From assembly GCF_030409605.1 (NCBI RefSeq), contig NZ_JAUFQG010000006.1, positions 806,001-870,000 on the forward strand: a DNA stretch of 64,000 bases, given 5' to 3'. The notes below the pieces were generated by a model. That model saw nothing but the letters and a program-made list of their open reading frames with translations. It was not told the origin of the DNA and searched no databases. Below are positions 26,176-35,813 of this stretch, in pieces (positions within the stretch are counted from its first letter, which is position 1; every line of letters starts with the position of its first letter). The translations under genes were made by a program, and so were the position numbers. The DNA comes from Simiduia curdlanivorans (GTDB lineage Bacteria; Pseudomonadota; Gammaproteobacteria; Pseudomonadales; Cellvibrionaceae).

Positions 26176-26275
26176 AGCCCTCGAGCCAGCCATTTCACAA
26201 GCCACATGGACGTGGCGCTAGTGACTCAGCGCCGGATAGCGCTGATGGAGCGGTGAAATGGCTGGCTCGGGGGCT
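26176..26275. ncRNA. structured three-stem element B, copy 1
   Basis: A 23-bp outer stem (26176-26198 with 26253-26275) encloses a GCCAC/GTGGC hairpin (26201-26216) and a CAGCGC/GCGCTG hairpin (26227-26244), giving a three-way junction. Copy 2 at 46824-46924 keeps all three stems through compensatory changes. This implies selection on the folded form, either RNA or extruded single-stranded DNA. Strand of expression is unknown. Confidence 0.7.
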
Positions 26276-26330
26276 GGGCGCCTAAATAGCAAAACGTGGA
26301 TGTGGCTGTTGGGATATAAGGAGAGATTGC

Positions 26331-26602
26331 AGTGATCTGCAGCACGCCGCTCCTGCGCCCTTCGGGACCGGCCACAAAGCATAGCTTGGTGTCGTTCGAG
26401 TTCACGCAAATAATAATTTGCTAACGTTCCTCTCACCCATGCGCCCGCGGCATACAGGCTTCCGGCGCTCACCCCTCCCAAGGCAAACTTAACGATAACG
26501 TAGTGATCTGCAGCACACCGCTCCGGTTTGAAATAAATCGGAGTGAATTCAGGCACTCCCTTCCGGCGTCCTGCCTCACGGGATGTACCTACATCCTGTA
26601 GG
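26331..26602. repeat. dispersed mosaic repeat C, copy 1 (3' of leucine dehydrogenase)
   Basis: Blocks shared in the same order with 48519-48821 are AGTGATCTGC-type followed by GCCGCTCCTGCG and CTTCGGGACCGGCC (26331-26373), then ACCCATGCGCCCGCGGCATA (about 26435), GGCTTCCGGCG and a CCTACATCCTGTAGG palindrome (26588-26602). A second partial copy of the first block begins at 26501. A 145-codon frame across this region (26218-26655) is made of repeat and is not a gene. Confidence 0.75.
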
Positions 26603-26632
26603 CAAAAAAAGCCCGGCTTTTTAGGGCCGGGC
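26603..26632 (-). terminator. leucine dehydrogenase terminator
   Basis: On the minus strand a GCCCGGC/GCCGGGC stem with a CCTAAAAA-type loop is followed by seven T. The loop and flanks are nearly identical to the fadA terminator at 48823, and both belong to repeat C. Confidence 0.85.
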
Positions 26633-26740
26633 TTGAAATCCCATACAAATTGCAAGGGAGAGTCACAGGAGGAAAAACCTATAACGTCTGGGGCCGCTAT
26701 GCCCTCATGACGGGTTTTAATCTTTTAGTCATTACGCAAC

Positions 26741-27781
26741 TTATGCCTTCATAAAACGTTCTTCGGCAATTTTATTCGCAACAATACCCGTTGGCTGTTG
26801 CGTTTGTGCTGCGCGGTCAAATATCTGAATCAAGGTGTCGCCAATGCTTTCTACGTGGGTTTTCAGCTGGGCATCGGTCCCGCCGGTGCGTTGGTAATAC
26901 ACGTCCACAATACCGCCGGCGTTAATCACATAATCGGGTGCGTAGAGAATTTCGCGCGCGCGCAACATATCGCCATGGCGCTCCTCGGCCAGCTGATTGT
27001 TCGCTGCACCGGCAACAACACTGGCCTTTAATCGGCCAATGGTGTCGTCGTTGATAATCGCTCCCAATGCACAGGGGGCAAAAACATCTACGTTTTGATC
27101 AAAAATGGCATCGCCTTCAACCACAATTGCCCCCAACTCGCGCGCGGCTCGCTCGGTGTTTTCAGCAAAAATATCAGACACAATCAGCTCGGCGCCCTCG
27201 GCATGTAATTGCTTGGCCAAGCGGAAGCCCACATTGCCAACGCCCTGAATGGCCACTTTCAAGCCCTGCAATGAGGTTTTACCCAAACGATACTGGGCCG
27301 CCGCCTTCAAACCGACAAACACACCGTAGGCTGTGGTTGGGCTTGGGTCCCCCCCATGCTCAGAACCTTCCACCACGCCGCCAGCAAAGCGGGTGCGCTC
27401 GCCAATTTTTACCATGTCGGCAACGCTGGTACCGGAATCCTCTGCGGTGATGTAACGCCCGCCGAGGCTTTCGATAAAGTCACCCATGCTGTGCAACAAA
27501 GCGTCGGTTTTCTGGGTGCGGTGATTACCGATAATCACCGCCTTGCCGCCGCCCAGTTTGATATTAGAAATAGCCGATTTGTAGGTCATGCCACGGGACA
27601 AGCGCAGCACGTCGCGCAGCGCTTCTTCATCGCTGGCGTAGGGCCACATGCGGCAGCCACCCAATGCTGGGCCAAGGTTGGTGTTGTGAATGGCGATAAT
27701 GGCTTTTAAGCCAGATTTGGCATCGTGATAAAAAGCAACGTGTTCGTGACCGTCAAAGGCCGAATGAGAAAACACCGACAT
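26741..27781 (-). CDS. leucine (Glu/Leu/Phe/Val) dehydrogenase
   Basis: A 346-aa NAD-dependent amino-acid dehydrogenase that deaminates branched-chain amino acids to 2-oxo acids. It shows PALGGCRMW, the catalytic-lysine region MTYKSAISNIKLGGGKAVI, ITAEDSGTSVADM and the Rossmann motif IQGVGNVGFRLAKQL. The length and GGGKAVI segment are those of leucine dehydrogenase rather than the longer glutamate dehydrogenases. AAGG precedes the ATG at 27781. It is monocistronic, with its own terminator, and would feed branched 2-oxo acids into acyl-CoA degradation such as the ACAD/SDR pair at 8-10 kb. Confidence 0.92.
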   Translation of the reverse strand: MSVFSHSAFDGHEHVAFYHDAKSGLKAIIAIHNTNLGPALGGCRMWPYASDEEALRDVLRLSRGMTYKSAISNIKLGGGKAVIIGNHRTQKTDALLHSMGDFIESLGGRYITAEDSGTSVADMVKIGERTRFAGGVVEGSEHGGDPSPTTAYGVFVGLKAAAQYRLGKTSLQGLKVAIQGVGNVGFRLAKQLHAEGAELIVSDIFAENTERAARELGAIVVEGDAIFDQNVDVFAPCALGAIINDDTIGRLKASVVAGAANNQLAEERHGDMLRAREILYAPDYVINAGGIVDVYYQRTGGTDAQLKTHVESIGDTLIQIFDRAAQTQQPTGIVANKIAEERFMKA

Positions 27782-28140
27782 AAACTACAACCTTGTCATT
27801 TTAGGGGCGCCTTTTGGGCAACAACTTCCAGCTCAAACCACCTTTTGGGTTGGCCTATGAGCAAACAAAATTCTAGCGCTAGCGAGAAAATAAAAGGTTG
27901 CTAAGAATGAAGCCGAAGGGTGGTGCGGAGGCAGGTATCGCTAAAAAGCCGACACTAATTAGCACATATGTTGCTTTTGAGGGATTCGCTACAAACTGCA
28001 AGGCGGGGGGACCGCCCCCCTTGCAAGCCACAAGCAAGGCCAAAATCAAGAGCGCAGGCATAACATTGCTCGGCTCTTGCTTTCACTAGCAACTAGCAGG
28101 TCCGATCACAGGGCAAGCAACTAGCAAGAGTATGGCCTCA
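27782..28140. other. intergenic region with G-run/C-run hairpin repeat
   Basis: No gene. A strong hairpin at 27997-28025 pairs TGCAAGG plus a G-run with a C-run plus CCTTGCA. Its left arm CTGCAAGGCGGGGGG (27996-28010) recurs exactly on the other strand at 54660-54674. Further right are loose heptamer-like words (CAAGCAACTAGCAAG near 28113) leading into the array at 28141. Confidence 0.65.
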
Positions 28141-28210
28141 AGCTTGTAGCTTGTAGCTTGTAGCTTGTAGCTTGTAGCCTGTAGCCTGTAGCCTGTAGCC
28201 TGTAGCCTGT
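28141..28210. repeat. heptanucleotide tandem array (AGCTTGT)x5 + (AGCCTGT)x5
   Basis: Ten perfect head-to-tail heptamers. The first five read AGCTTGT and the next five AGCCTGT, so one T-to-C variant has been amplified as a block. The array ends three bases from the guanidinobutyrase stop codon (28213-28215). Confidence 0.95.
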
Positions 28211-28212
28211 AG

Positions 28213-29175
28213 CTAAGAATACTTAACCCCCGGCAAGACACACAGCATCTCATACAACAAGTTCGCTCCCACCACCGAGGTGGCCTTGCTGGTGTCGTAA
28301 GGTGGCGACACTTCTACGAGGTCCGCACCGATCACATCCAAGCCCCTACAACCGCGCACGATTTCCAGGCCTTGATGGACCGACAAACCACCCACTTCAG
28401 CGGTGCCAGTTCCAGGTGCGAAGGACGGGTCTAAACCGTCGATATCAAAGCTGATATAAACCGGGCCGCCGGCCACTTTTTCTCGCACTTCCGCCATTAA
28501 CGGCGCCAGCGATTTATACCAACACTCTTCGGCCTGCACCACGCGGAAACCTTGATCGCGCGACCATTGATACTCGTCGGGCGAATAGCCGGTGCCACGC
28601 AAACCAATTTGCACTACCCGATTACCATCGAGCAACCCCTCCTCCATGGCTCGTCTAAACGGCGTACCGTGGGCGATACGCTCGCCAAACATGTGATCGT
28701 TAACATCGGCGTGAGCATCCACGTGTACAACACCAATAGGGCCATACTTTTTCTTCAGCGCGCGCAAAATCGGCAGCACAATGGTGTGATCGCCACCGAT
28801 GCTAACTGGTGTGATGCCCGCCGCCACAACTTTATCGTAGTGCGCCTCGATAATGGCGACGCTTTTTTCAAGGTTGAAAGTATTGATAGGCACATCGCCA
28901 ATGTCGGCGATGGATAAACTACCGAAAGGGTCGGCGCCGGTAGAGACGTTAAAGGGCCGCAACATACGCGACTCGTCGCGAATTTCGCGCGGGCCAAAGC
29001 GCGCACCGGGGCGGTTAGAGGCACCTATATCGAGCGGCACGCCAATGATACCCGCGTCTAATGGATCGGCCAGAGACAGCGCGGGCAGGCGCATAAAGGT
29101 AGCTGGGCCACCGAAGCGCGGCATGTCGTTGCCACCTAAAGGTTGATGCAGAACTTTTTTGCGTTGCTCGGTCAT
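28213..29175 (-). CDS. gbuA: guanidinobutyrase/agmatinase-family ureohydrolase
   Basis: A 320-aa binuclear manganese ureohydrolase that releases urea from a guanidino compound. The metal ligands are in GGDHTI, DAHADVNDH and SFDIDGLDP. The overall sequence, including HQPLGGNDMPRFGG, FGERIAHGTPFRRA, VQAEECW and LVEVSPPYDTS, follows Pseudomonas guanidinobutyrase (GbuA) more closely than agmatinase SpeB, so 4-guanidinobutyrate is the likely substrate; agmatine remains possible. The ATG at 29175 has GGAG upstream and is preferred to an in-frame start nine codons earlier. Heptamer arrays flank the gene on both sides. Confidence 0.85.
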   Translation of the reverse strand: MTEQRKKVLHQPLGGNDMPRFGGPATFMRLPALSLADPLDAGIIGVPLDIGASNRPGARFGPREIRDESRMLRPFNVSTGADPFGSLSIADIGDVPINTFNLEKSVAIIEAHYDKVVAAGITPVSIGGDHTIVLPILRALKKKYGPIGVVHVDAHADVNDHMFGERIAHGTPFRRAMEEGLLDGNRVVQIGLRGTGYSPDEYQWSRDQGFRVVQAEECWYKSLAPLMAEVREKVAGGPVYISFDIDGLDPSFAPGTGTAEVGGLSVHQGLEIVRGCRGLDVIGADLVEVSPPYDTSKATSVVGANLLYEMLCVLPGVKYS

Positions 29176-29310
29176 GTGCCTACTCCAATCGATACGCCTC
29201 ACAAATAGAAGCGAGAAGAGACACAGTATGGCTGATTAGACGGGCAGGTAGAGCGGGACAGGTCAGATCAATAGTTAGGTTTGAGCGAACTATTGAGCTG
29301 CAAGCTGCAG

Positions 29311-29359
29311 GCCTCAAGCCTCAAGCCTCAAGCCTCAAGCCTCAAGCCTCAAGCCTCAA
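29311..29359. repeat. heptanucleotide tandem array (GCCTCAA)x7
   Basis: Seven perfect copies lie in the spacer between the shikimate-kinase-like gene and gbuA, preceded by two AGCTGCA-type units (29296-29309). Confidence 0.95.
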
Positions 29360-29391
29360 GCGCAGAGCTTAGAGGAAGCGCCAGGCCCTGT

Positions 29392-29426
29392 AGCTTGTAG
29401 CTTGCAGCTTGCAGCTTGCGACTTGC
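29392..29426. repeat. heptanucleotide tandem array AGCTTG[T/C], five units
   Basis: The units are AGCTTGT, three of AGCTTGC and a diverged GACTTGC, ending two bases before the stop codon of the shikimate-kinase-like gene at 29429. The core word is the same as in the array at 28141. Confidence 0.88.
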
Positions 29427-29428
29427 CG

Positions 29429-29935
29429 CTAAAGCGCCGCCAATTGCGCGCGGAGCGATTCAATCACCTCAGCCTGATTTAAACCGTCACACTCCACCAC
29501 AATATCGGCGTACTCGCGATACAAACGGTTGCGTTCGGCAAAGACATCGTCGAAGGATTGATCGGGCCGGCGCGCAATACCGCGCGACTCGTAGTTGTGA
29601 ATTCGCCGGCGCAGCTCATTGAGAGACACACTTAAAAACACCACGGGGCCATAGGTTTTCAAATGCTGCATACCCGCATCGCCATAAACCGCGCTACCAC
29701 CGGTGGCGATAACATGGTTGGGCAGATCCGTTTCCAACAGTACCTCTTCTTCGATACGTCTAAGGTTTAAATAATCGGAGGCATCCATGATCTCCTGCAG
29801 GGTTTGCTTTTCGCGCACCTGAATCAACACGTCGGTATCGATAAAATCCTTCGCCAGCTCCTTCGCCAACACAACGCCAATGGTGCTCTTGCCCGCGCCA
29901 GGCATGCCGATGAGGATGATACTTTGCGGTTTCAT
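29429..29935 (-). CDS. shikimate kinase-family P-loop kinase
   Basis: A 168-aa protein with the Walker A motif GMPGAGKST near residue 12, the shikimate-binding DTD of FIDTDVLIQ, IATGGSAVY, and an Arg-containing lid (RGIARRPDQSFDDVFAERN). These are AroK/AroL signatures for ATP-dependent 3-phosphorylation of shikimate. It is not next to aroB as the housekeeping aroK usually is, so it may be a second paralogue or a related small-molecule kinase. The ATG at 29935 has GGAAA upstream; the longer frame to 30001 is not favoured. Confidence 0.8.
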   Translation of the reverse strand: MKPQSIILIGMPGAGKSTIGVVLAKELAKDFIDTDVLIQVREKQTLQEIMDASDYLNLRRIEEEVLLETDLPNHVIATGGSAVYGDAGMQHLKTYGPVVFLSVSLNELRRRIHNYESRGIARRPDQSFDDVFAERNRLYREYADIVVECDGLNQAEVIESLRAQLAAL

Positions 29936-30058
29936 AGGCTGTTTCCAAGCTACTTTAGTCAAATCTTGGCGCGCATTAAACCCCAGCAAAGGGGTGGCCA
30001 CAAGGGACGAAAATTAAGGTAAGATATTTTCAACCTTAATAGCCTTAAGTTAGATTTC

Positions 30059-30973
30059 ATGAAGCCAGACTCAGAGCTAGACCTGCGCCTGTTGAAACAG
30101 TTTGTCGCCGTGGCCGAATGCGGCGGGCTGAGCGCAGCTGAACAGCGACTGCAACTGTCTCGATCCACCATCAGCACCAATCTTGCAGAGCTCGAGTCGC
30201 GCTTAGGTTTCTGCCTTTGCCATAGAGGCCGGGGCGGCTTTTCACTGACCCAAGAGGGTAAGTCTGTGTATGCCGCTGCCACCGAGTGGATGCAAGCCGG
30301 CAGTCACTTTCAAGCGCAGATTGAAACCTTGAAGCACGACCAGCTGCAGGGCGAGCTAGTCATCGCTTTTAGCGATGACAGCCTCAACCACCCAGACTTC
30401 CATTTCGCGCAAGTGGTGGCGCAGTTCAAACAGCGGGCGCCGCAGGCGCGCTTGCGGGTGCACAGCCTAAACCCGCAAGCCATTATGGCAGCCTTGCAAA
30501 GTGGCGAGGCGCACATAGGCATAGCACCGCAAGCCGCCTTAACCGAGCGCTTTTTTTGCAAGCCCTTGTACCGCGAATTGAGTCAGTTGTATTGCAGCAA
30601 ACAGCACCCGCTATTTACCAAAACAACCATTTCTGAAACCGAACTTGGCCTGGCCGATTACGTCAGCGCTGGCTACCCATGGCACCAAGAGCTCACCACG
30701 TTGGAATCCAAACTCACAACGCTCGCCATGGCGCCAGAGTTAGAAGCGCGTACCGCATTGATCTTATCGGGCGGCTATCTCGGTTTTTTACCCGTGCATG
30801 TGGCGCAGCCTTGGCTGGAGCAGCAACAGCTGAAAGCGATTTTACCTGGTCGCTTACAATTCAACATTGCCATGGCCGCACTCTGCCTCGAACAACAGCG
30901 CAACAATAAACTGTTGCAGCACTTCTTTGCCCTTTTGAACGACACCCACTATGTCAATGCTCAGAAAAATTAA
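30059..30973 (+). CDS. LysR-family transcriptional regulator (upstream member of a tandem pair)
   Basis: A 304-aa LTTR with an N-terminal winged HTH (LRLLKQFVAVAECGGLSAAEQRLQLSRSTISTNLAELESRLG) and a C-terminal effector domain. It is divergent from the shikimate-kinase-like gene. Its end overlaps the start of a second LysR gene by 23 bases. The two share HTH features such as ECGG[L/F]SAAE and RSTIST, so they look like a tandem duplication that has since diverged. Targets are not evident. Confidence 0.9.
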   Translation: MKPDSELDLRLLKQFVAVAECGGLSAAEQRLQLSRSTISTNLAELESRLGFCLCHRGRGGFSLTQEGKSVYAAATEWMQAGSHFQAQIETLKHDQLQGELVIAFSDDSLNHPDFHFAQVVAQFKQRAPQARLRVHSLNPQAIMAALQSGEAHIGIAPQAALTERFFCKPLYRELSQLYCSKQHPLFTKTTISETELGLADYVSAGYPWHQELTTLESKLTTLAMAPELEARTALILSGGYLGFLPVHVAQPWLEQQQLKAILPGRLQFNIAMAALCLEQQRNNKLLQHFFALLNDTHYVNAQKN

Positions 30974-31859
30974 CGATATCGACCTAAAGCTTTTGCGAAT
31001 TTTTCAGACCGTGGCCGACTGCGGCGGTTTTAGCGCGGCAGAATCTCAGCTCAATATTGCGCGCTCAACCATCTCAACCCACATGGCCGACTTGGAAAGC
31101 CGCTTGGGCCTAACCCTGTGCCAGCGCGGGCGCGCCGGTTTCGCGTTAACGGAGGAAGGCAAAACCGTCTACGATGCAGTGCAAGAGGTGTTTGCGGTTT
31201 TGGACGGCTTTCGCCAACAAGTAAACGGGCTGCACGAGAAACTTACCGGCGAGCTTAATATTATTTGCTCCGATGCCATCGTCGCCGATCCGCGCTTCAA
31301 ACTGACCGAGATACTCGACGCATTTATTGCCAAAGCGCCAGATGTCACCATCAACATTTCCACCAACAGTTTGCCGGAAATGGAGCAGGCACTCATTGAT
31401 GGCCGCGCCCACATTTGTTTTGCGCCGCGCCACCGGGACCTATCCAGCCTGAACTATCGCCCGCTCTATAACGAAGATTATTTCCTCTATTGCCACGCCA
31501 AGCACCCGCTGTTTGCAGCAAAAAGCGGCGCCATTAAAGATACGGACTTAAGCAAGCACAAATTTATTCACCCGGGTATTCAAACCATTGGCCAAGCCTC
31601 CTTGGCGATGGAGGGGCTACCCAGATCAGCCAATGCCTACATCTATGAGGTGCGTATGGCGCTGGTAAAAACTGGCCAATATATCGGCTTCTTTCCCAGC
31701 CACTATGTACAACCTTGGCTGCACAAAAAAGAATTGCGCGCGCTCTGCCCAGACACTCGGCACTACGCCGTCGACATAGCCGCCCTGACCCGAAAGACCG
31801 GCCCGCAAGACAAGCTGCTGAAGCAGCTTTTGATCCAGCTGGATAGAGTGTATGGCTAG
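30951..31859 (+). CDS. LysR-family transcriptional regulator (downstream member of a tandem pair)
   Basis: A 302-aa LTTR that starts at an ATG inside the end of the preceding LysR gene (23-base overlap; a second in-frame ATG is six bases on). The HTH reads LKLLRIFQTVADCGGFSAAESQLNIARSTISTHMADLESRLG. The effector domain retains the substrate-binding fold (LNIICSDAIVADPRF, ICFAPRHRDL). It is probably co-translated with its paralogue, which would allow hetero-oligomers. No obvious target is adjacent on the same strand. Confidence 0.9.
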   Translation: MSMLRKINDIDLKLLRIFQTVADCGGFSAAESQLNIARSTISTHMADLESRLGLTLCQRGRAGFALTEEGKTVYDAVQEVFAVLDGFRQQVNGLHEKLTGELNIICSDAIVADPRFKLTEILDAFIAKAPDVTINISTNSLPEMEQALIDGRAHICFAPRHRDLSSLNYRPLYNEDYFLYCHAKHPLFAAKSGAIKDTDLSKHKFIHPGIQTIGQASLAMEGLPRSANAYIYEVRMALVKTGQYIGFFPSHYVQPWLHKKELRALCPDTRHYAVDIAALTRKTGPQDKLLKQLLIQLDRVYG

Positions 31860-31978
31860 ATTAGAGGTCGAGCAGAAAGCCGAAACCGTTGACGCCGGCG
31901 AAACACAGTGAGCACGGCGTATAACCCTAAAAGTAGAGGCTCTAGATTGAGCGAGGCTAAATAGCTAGCGCGATATAG

Positions 31979-32242
31979 CTAGCGCGATGCAGCCACCACA
32001 GGTTTTGCAGGTTGGCCCCCCAGTGCGCGCATAACCCCGCCAACTCCGGCATCAGCCACCAATAAGGCGTAAGCTCTGCCCAGATCCCGCGAGGCAGCGA
32101 GCGAGACCTTACTGTGCAGTTGCTCCAAGAAATCCGGATCAGACATTTTCAGTGTCACGTCGAAATCTCGCTTGATAATCGAAACACACTCACGCGCGTG
32201 ACGAATCGCCAATGGGTGCAACATCCAAGATTTATCGGCCAT
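31979..32242 (-). CDS. small hypothetical protein
   Basis: An 87-aa protein (MADKSWMLHPLAIRHARECVSI...) of no recognised family, predicted largely helical, with no signal peptide or membrane segment. It is flanked by unrelated genes on the opposite strand. Codon use is like its neighbours', and the length and composition support a real gene, but nothing indicates a function. Confidence 0.5.
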   Translation of the reverse strand: MADKSWMLHPLAIRHARECVSIIKRDFDVTLKMSDPDFLEQLHSKVSLAASRDLGRAYALLVADAGVGGVMRALGGQPAKPVVAASR

Positions 32243-32635
32243 CTCCCTACCTCAAACAAAAACAATACATGTTGCTAGAGCCTAGTAGAGGCTTTCCGCC
32301 CTTAGCAAAGCGATTTAGCCCATCGGAACAAAACATTCCGAGAAAGGTGACGGGCTAGCCAAAACAGCTATTAAAAGCCTAGTGCACACGTACCAAGCAG
32401 AGAAAAAGTCACGAACCGGGGGATTTTCTATAACCCAAGGACATATCACACAGAGCCAAAATCAGGTGCGGTTAAGATTTTGAGCCCATCAAAACCCTGC
32501 ATTTATCAGGGTTTCTGGCTTTTGAGCACAATATTTACCCCTTTCTTTAAAATAAACTGACAATGCCACTAATAAACTCGGCAAAAATTCTGTATTATCA
32601 CGCCCAATTTTCGCACTGGCTTATCGAGTACCGTA
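32243..32635. other. leader region of the EF-G gene
   Basis: 393 bases without a protein gene. A perfect AAACCCTG/CAGGGTTT hairpin at 32492-32514 followed by CTGGCTTTT resembles an intrinsic terminator, although no plus-strand gene ends nearby, so it could be an attenuator or the end of a small RNA. TATTAT at about 32593 may be a -10 element for the EF-G gene; no good -35 partner is visible. Confidence 0.45.
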
Positions 32636-34720
<2,085 letters not shown>

Positions 34721-34750
34721 AACCTACTTCAATGCTTGCGTTCTTTGAAG

Positions 34751-34782
34751 AAACCCGATGATGCAAATCATCGGGTTTTTTT
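34751..34782 (+). terminator. EF-G terminator
   Basis: A perfect 12-bp AAACCCGATGAT/ATCATCGGGTTT stem with a GCAA-type loop and a seven-base T-run. Confidence 0.92.
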
Positions 34783-34812
34783 ATGTAACTAAGAAAGGGT
34801 CTATTTTTAAGC

Positions 34813-34839
34813 AAAAAAAAGCCGCTAAACGATAGCGGC
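34813..34839 (-). terminator. terminator of the YebC-family gene
   Basis: On the minus strand a GCCGCTA/TAGCGGC stem is followed by eight T. A heptamer array lies between this hairpin and the gene's stop codon. Confidence 0.82.
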
Positions 34840-34844
34840 CTTTG

Positions 34845-34879
34845 GCTAGTTGCCAGGTGCTAGTTGCTAGTTGCTAGTA
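34845..34879. repeat. heptanucleotide tandem array GCTAGTT-type, five units
   Basis: The units GCTAGTT, GCCAGGT, GCTAGTT, GCTAGTT and GCTAGTA run head to tail and end 11 bases from the stop codon of the YebC-family gene, within its 3' untranslated region. Confidence 0.85.
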
Positions 34880-34890
34880 AGTTTATAAAA

Positions 34891-35604
34891 CTAAACTTCT
34901 GCACTGTGATAGACGTTTTGCACATCGTCCACATCATTTAACATATCCATAAACTTTTCGAACAGGGGAATATCATCGCCCTCAATCGGTGCGGTGGTCT
35001 TGGGCAGAAATTGAATTTCGTCTATATCGAAATCGAGTTCTGGCATCGCGTCCAATAGCGCTGTTTTAGCCTTGAAGTATTCGGTGTGAGGGGTTATCAC
35101 GGTAACCTTATCGCCCTCGCTTTCTATCTCGATAACCTCCACATCGGCCATGATCAAGGCCTCAAGCGCCGCCTCTTCGTCACCGGTAAAGATAAATAAA
35201 GCACCGTGATCAAACATGTGCGCAACGGAACCCTGGGTGCCAATTTTACTTTTGGTTTTAACAAAGCATTGGCGCACATCGCCAAAGGTTCGGTTTGGGT
35301 TATCCGTTAAACACTCGATAATCACCATGCAGTTACCTGGGCCATAACCCTCGTAGCGCGCCAGTGCAAAATCTTCGCCGCCGGCGCCCTTGGCTTTCTG
35401 CAACGCTTTCTCGATCACATGCGCAGGTACCTGATCTTTCTTAGCCTTATCAATCAAGTTTCTTAAGGTGAGGTTACCTTCCGGCTCAACCCCGCCAGAC
35501 TTGGCGCACACATAGATTTCTCGGCCGTATTTGCTATACACCTTGGATTTAGCGTCAGCGGTTTTCGCCATAGACTCTTTGCGGTTTTGATAGGCTCTAC
35601 CCAT
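34891..35604 (-). CDS. YebC/PmpR-family protein (YeeN-like)
   Basis: A 237-aa YebC-family protein. It opens MGRAYQNRKESMAKTADAKS like the YeeN branch, continues KVYSKYGREIYVCAKSGG, and has the family core RYEGYGPGNCMVIIECLTDNPNRT. It ends with an acidic third domain (DIPLFEKFMDMLNDVDDVQNVYHS). YebC proteins act as transcription regulators, and recent work also links some to relief of ribosome stalling on proline-rich stretches. It lies beside EF-G in convergent orientation. The ATG at 35604 begins the canonical MGRAYQNR. Confidence 0.92.
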   Translation of the reverse strand: MGRAYQNRKESMAKTADAKSKVYSKYGREIYVCAKSGGVEPEGNLTLRNLIDKAKKDQVPAHVIEKALQKAKGAGGEDFALARYEGYGPGNCMVIIECLTDNPNRTFGDVRQCFVKTKSKIGTQGSVAHMFDHGALFIFTGDEEAALEALIMADVEVIEIESEGDKVTVITPHTEYFKAKTALLDAMPELDFDIDEIQFLPKTTAPIEGDDIPLFEKFMDMLNDVDDVQNVYHSAEV

Positions 35605-35691
35605 AATCACGATTCTCAATGTGTGCTACGAAAAGGCTTATTTTACAGGGCTAGAGATCGCAGGCAAGGTGCCAAGTAAAGGCCTGATAAC

Positions 35692-35730
35692 GCGCTCAGC
35701 CAGAGGCAAAAATTGCCTCTGGCTGAGCGC
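35692..35730. terminator. perfect 18-bp palindrome between the YebC-family gene and the secreted-protein gene
   Basis: GCGCTCAGCCAGAGGCAA, three A, then its exact reverse complement. There is no T-run on either side. It lies upstream of the secreted 294-aa protein and of the YebC gene, so it terminates neither; a regulatory or repeat role is possible. Confidence 0.6.
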
Positions 35731-35813
35731 CCTAAACACTTGTAAATTAGGTTCATCGCAACTGACCTGTAAACACCAGCGTCAAACCAACCTTTAGATC
35801 ATAGGACTCGCCC

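Noticed and set aside
26176..26281. Element B as an integron attC site (GCCCAAC on the left, long imperfect palindrome, A/T-rich small gene nearby).
   Set aside because: The right end reads GCTGGGC, not GTTRRRY, and copy 2 has neither core site. No integrase is present.
26218..26655. A 145-codon minus-strand frame.
   Set aside because: It is composed of repeat B/C sequence and the terminator; there is no family match.
28141..28210. Heptamer arrays as CRISPR.
   Set aside because: There are no spacers; the units are 7 bp and contiguous.
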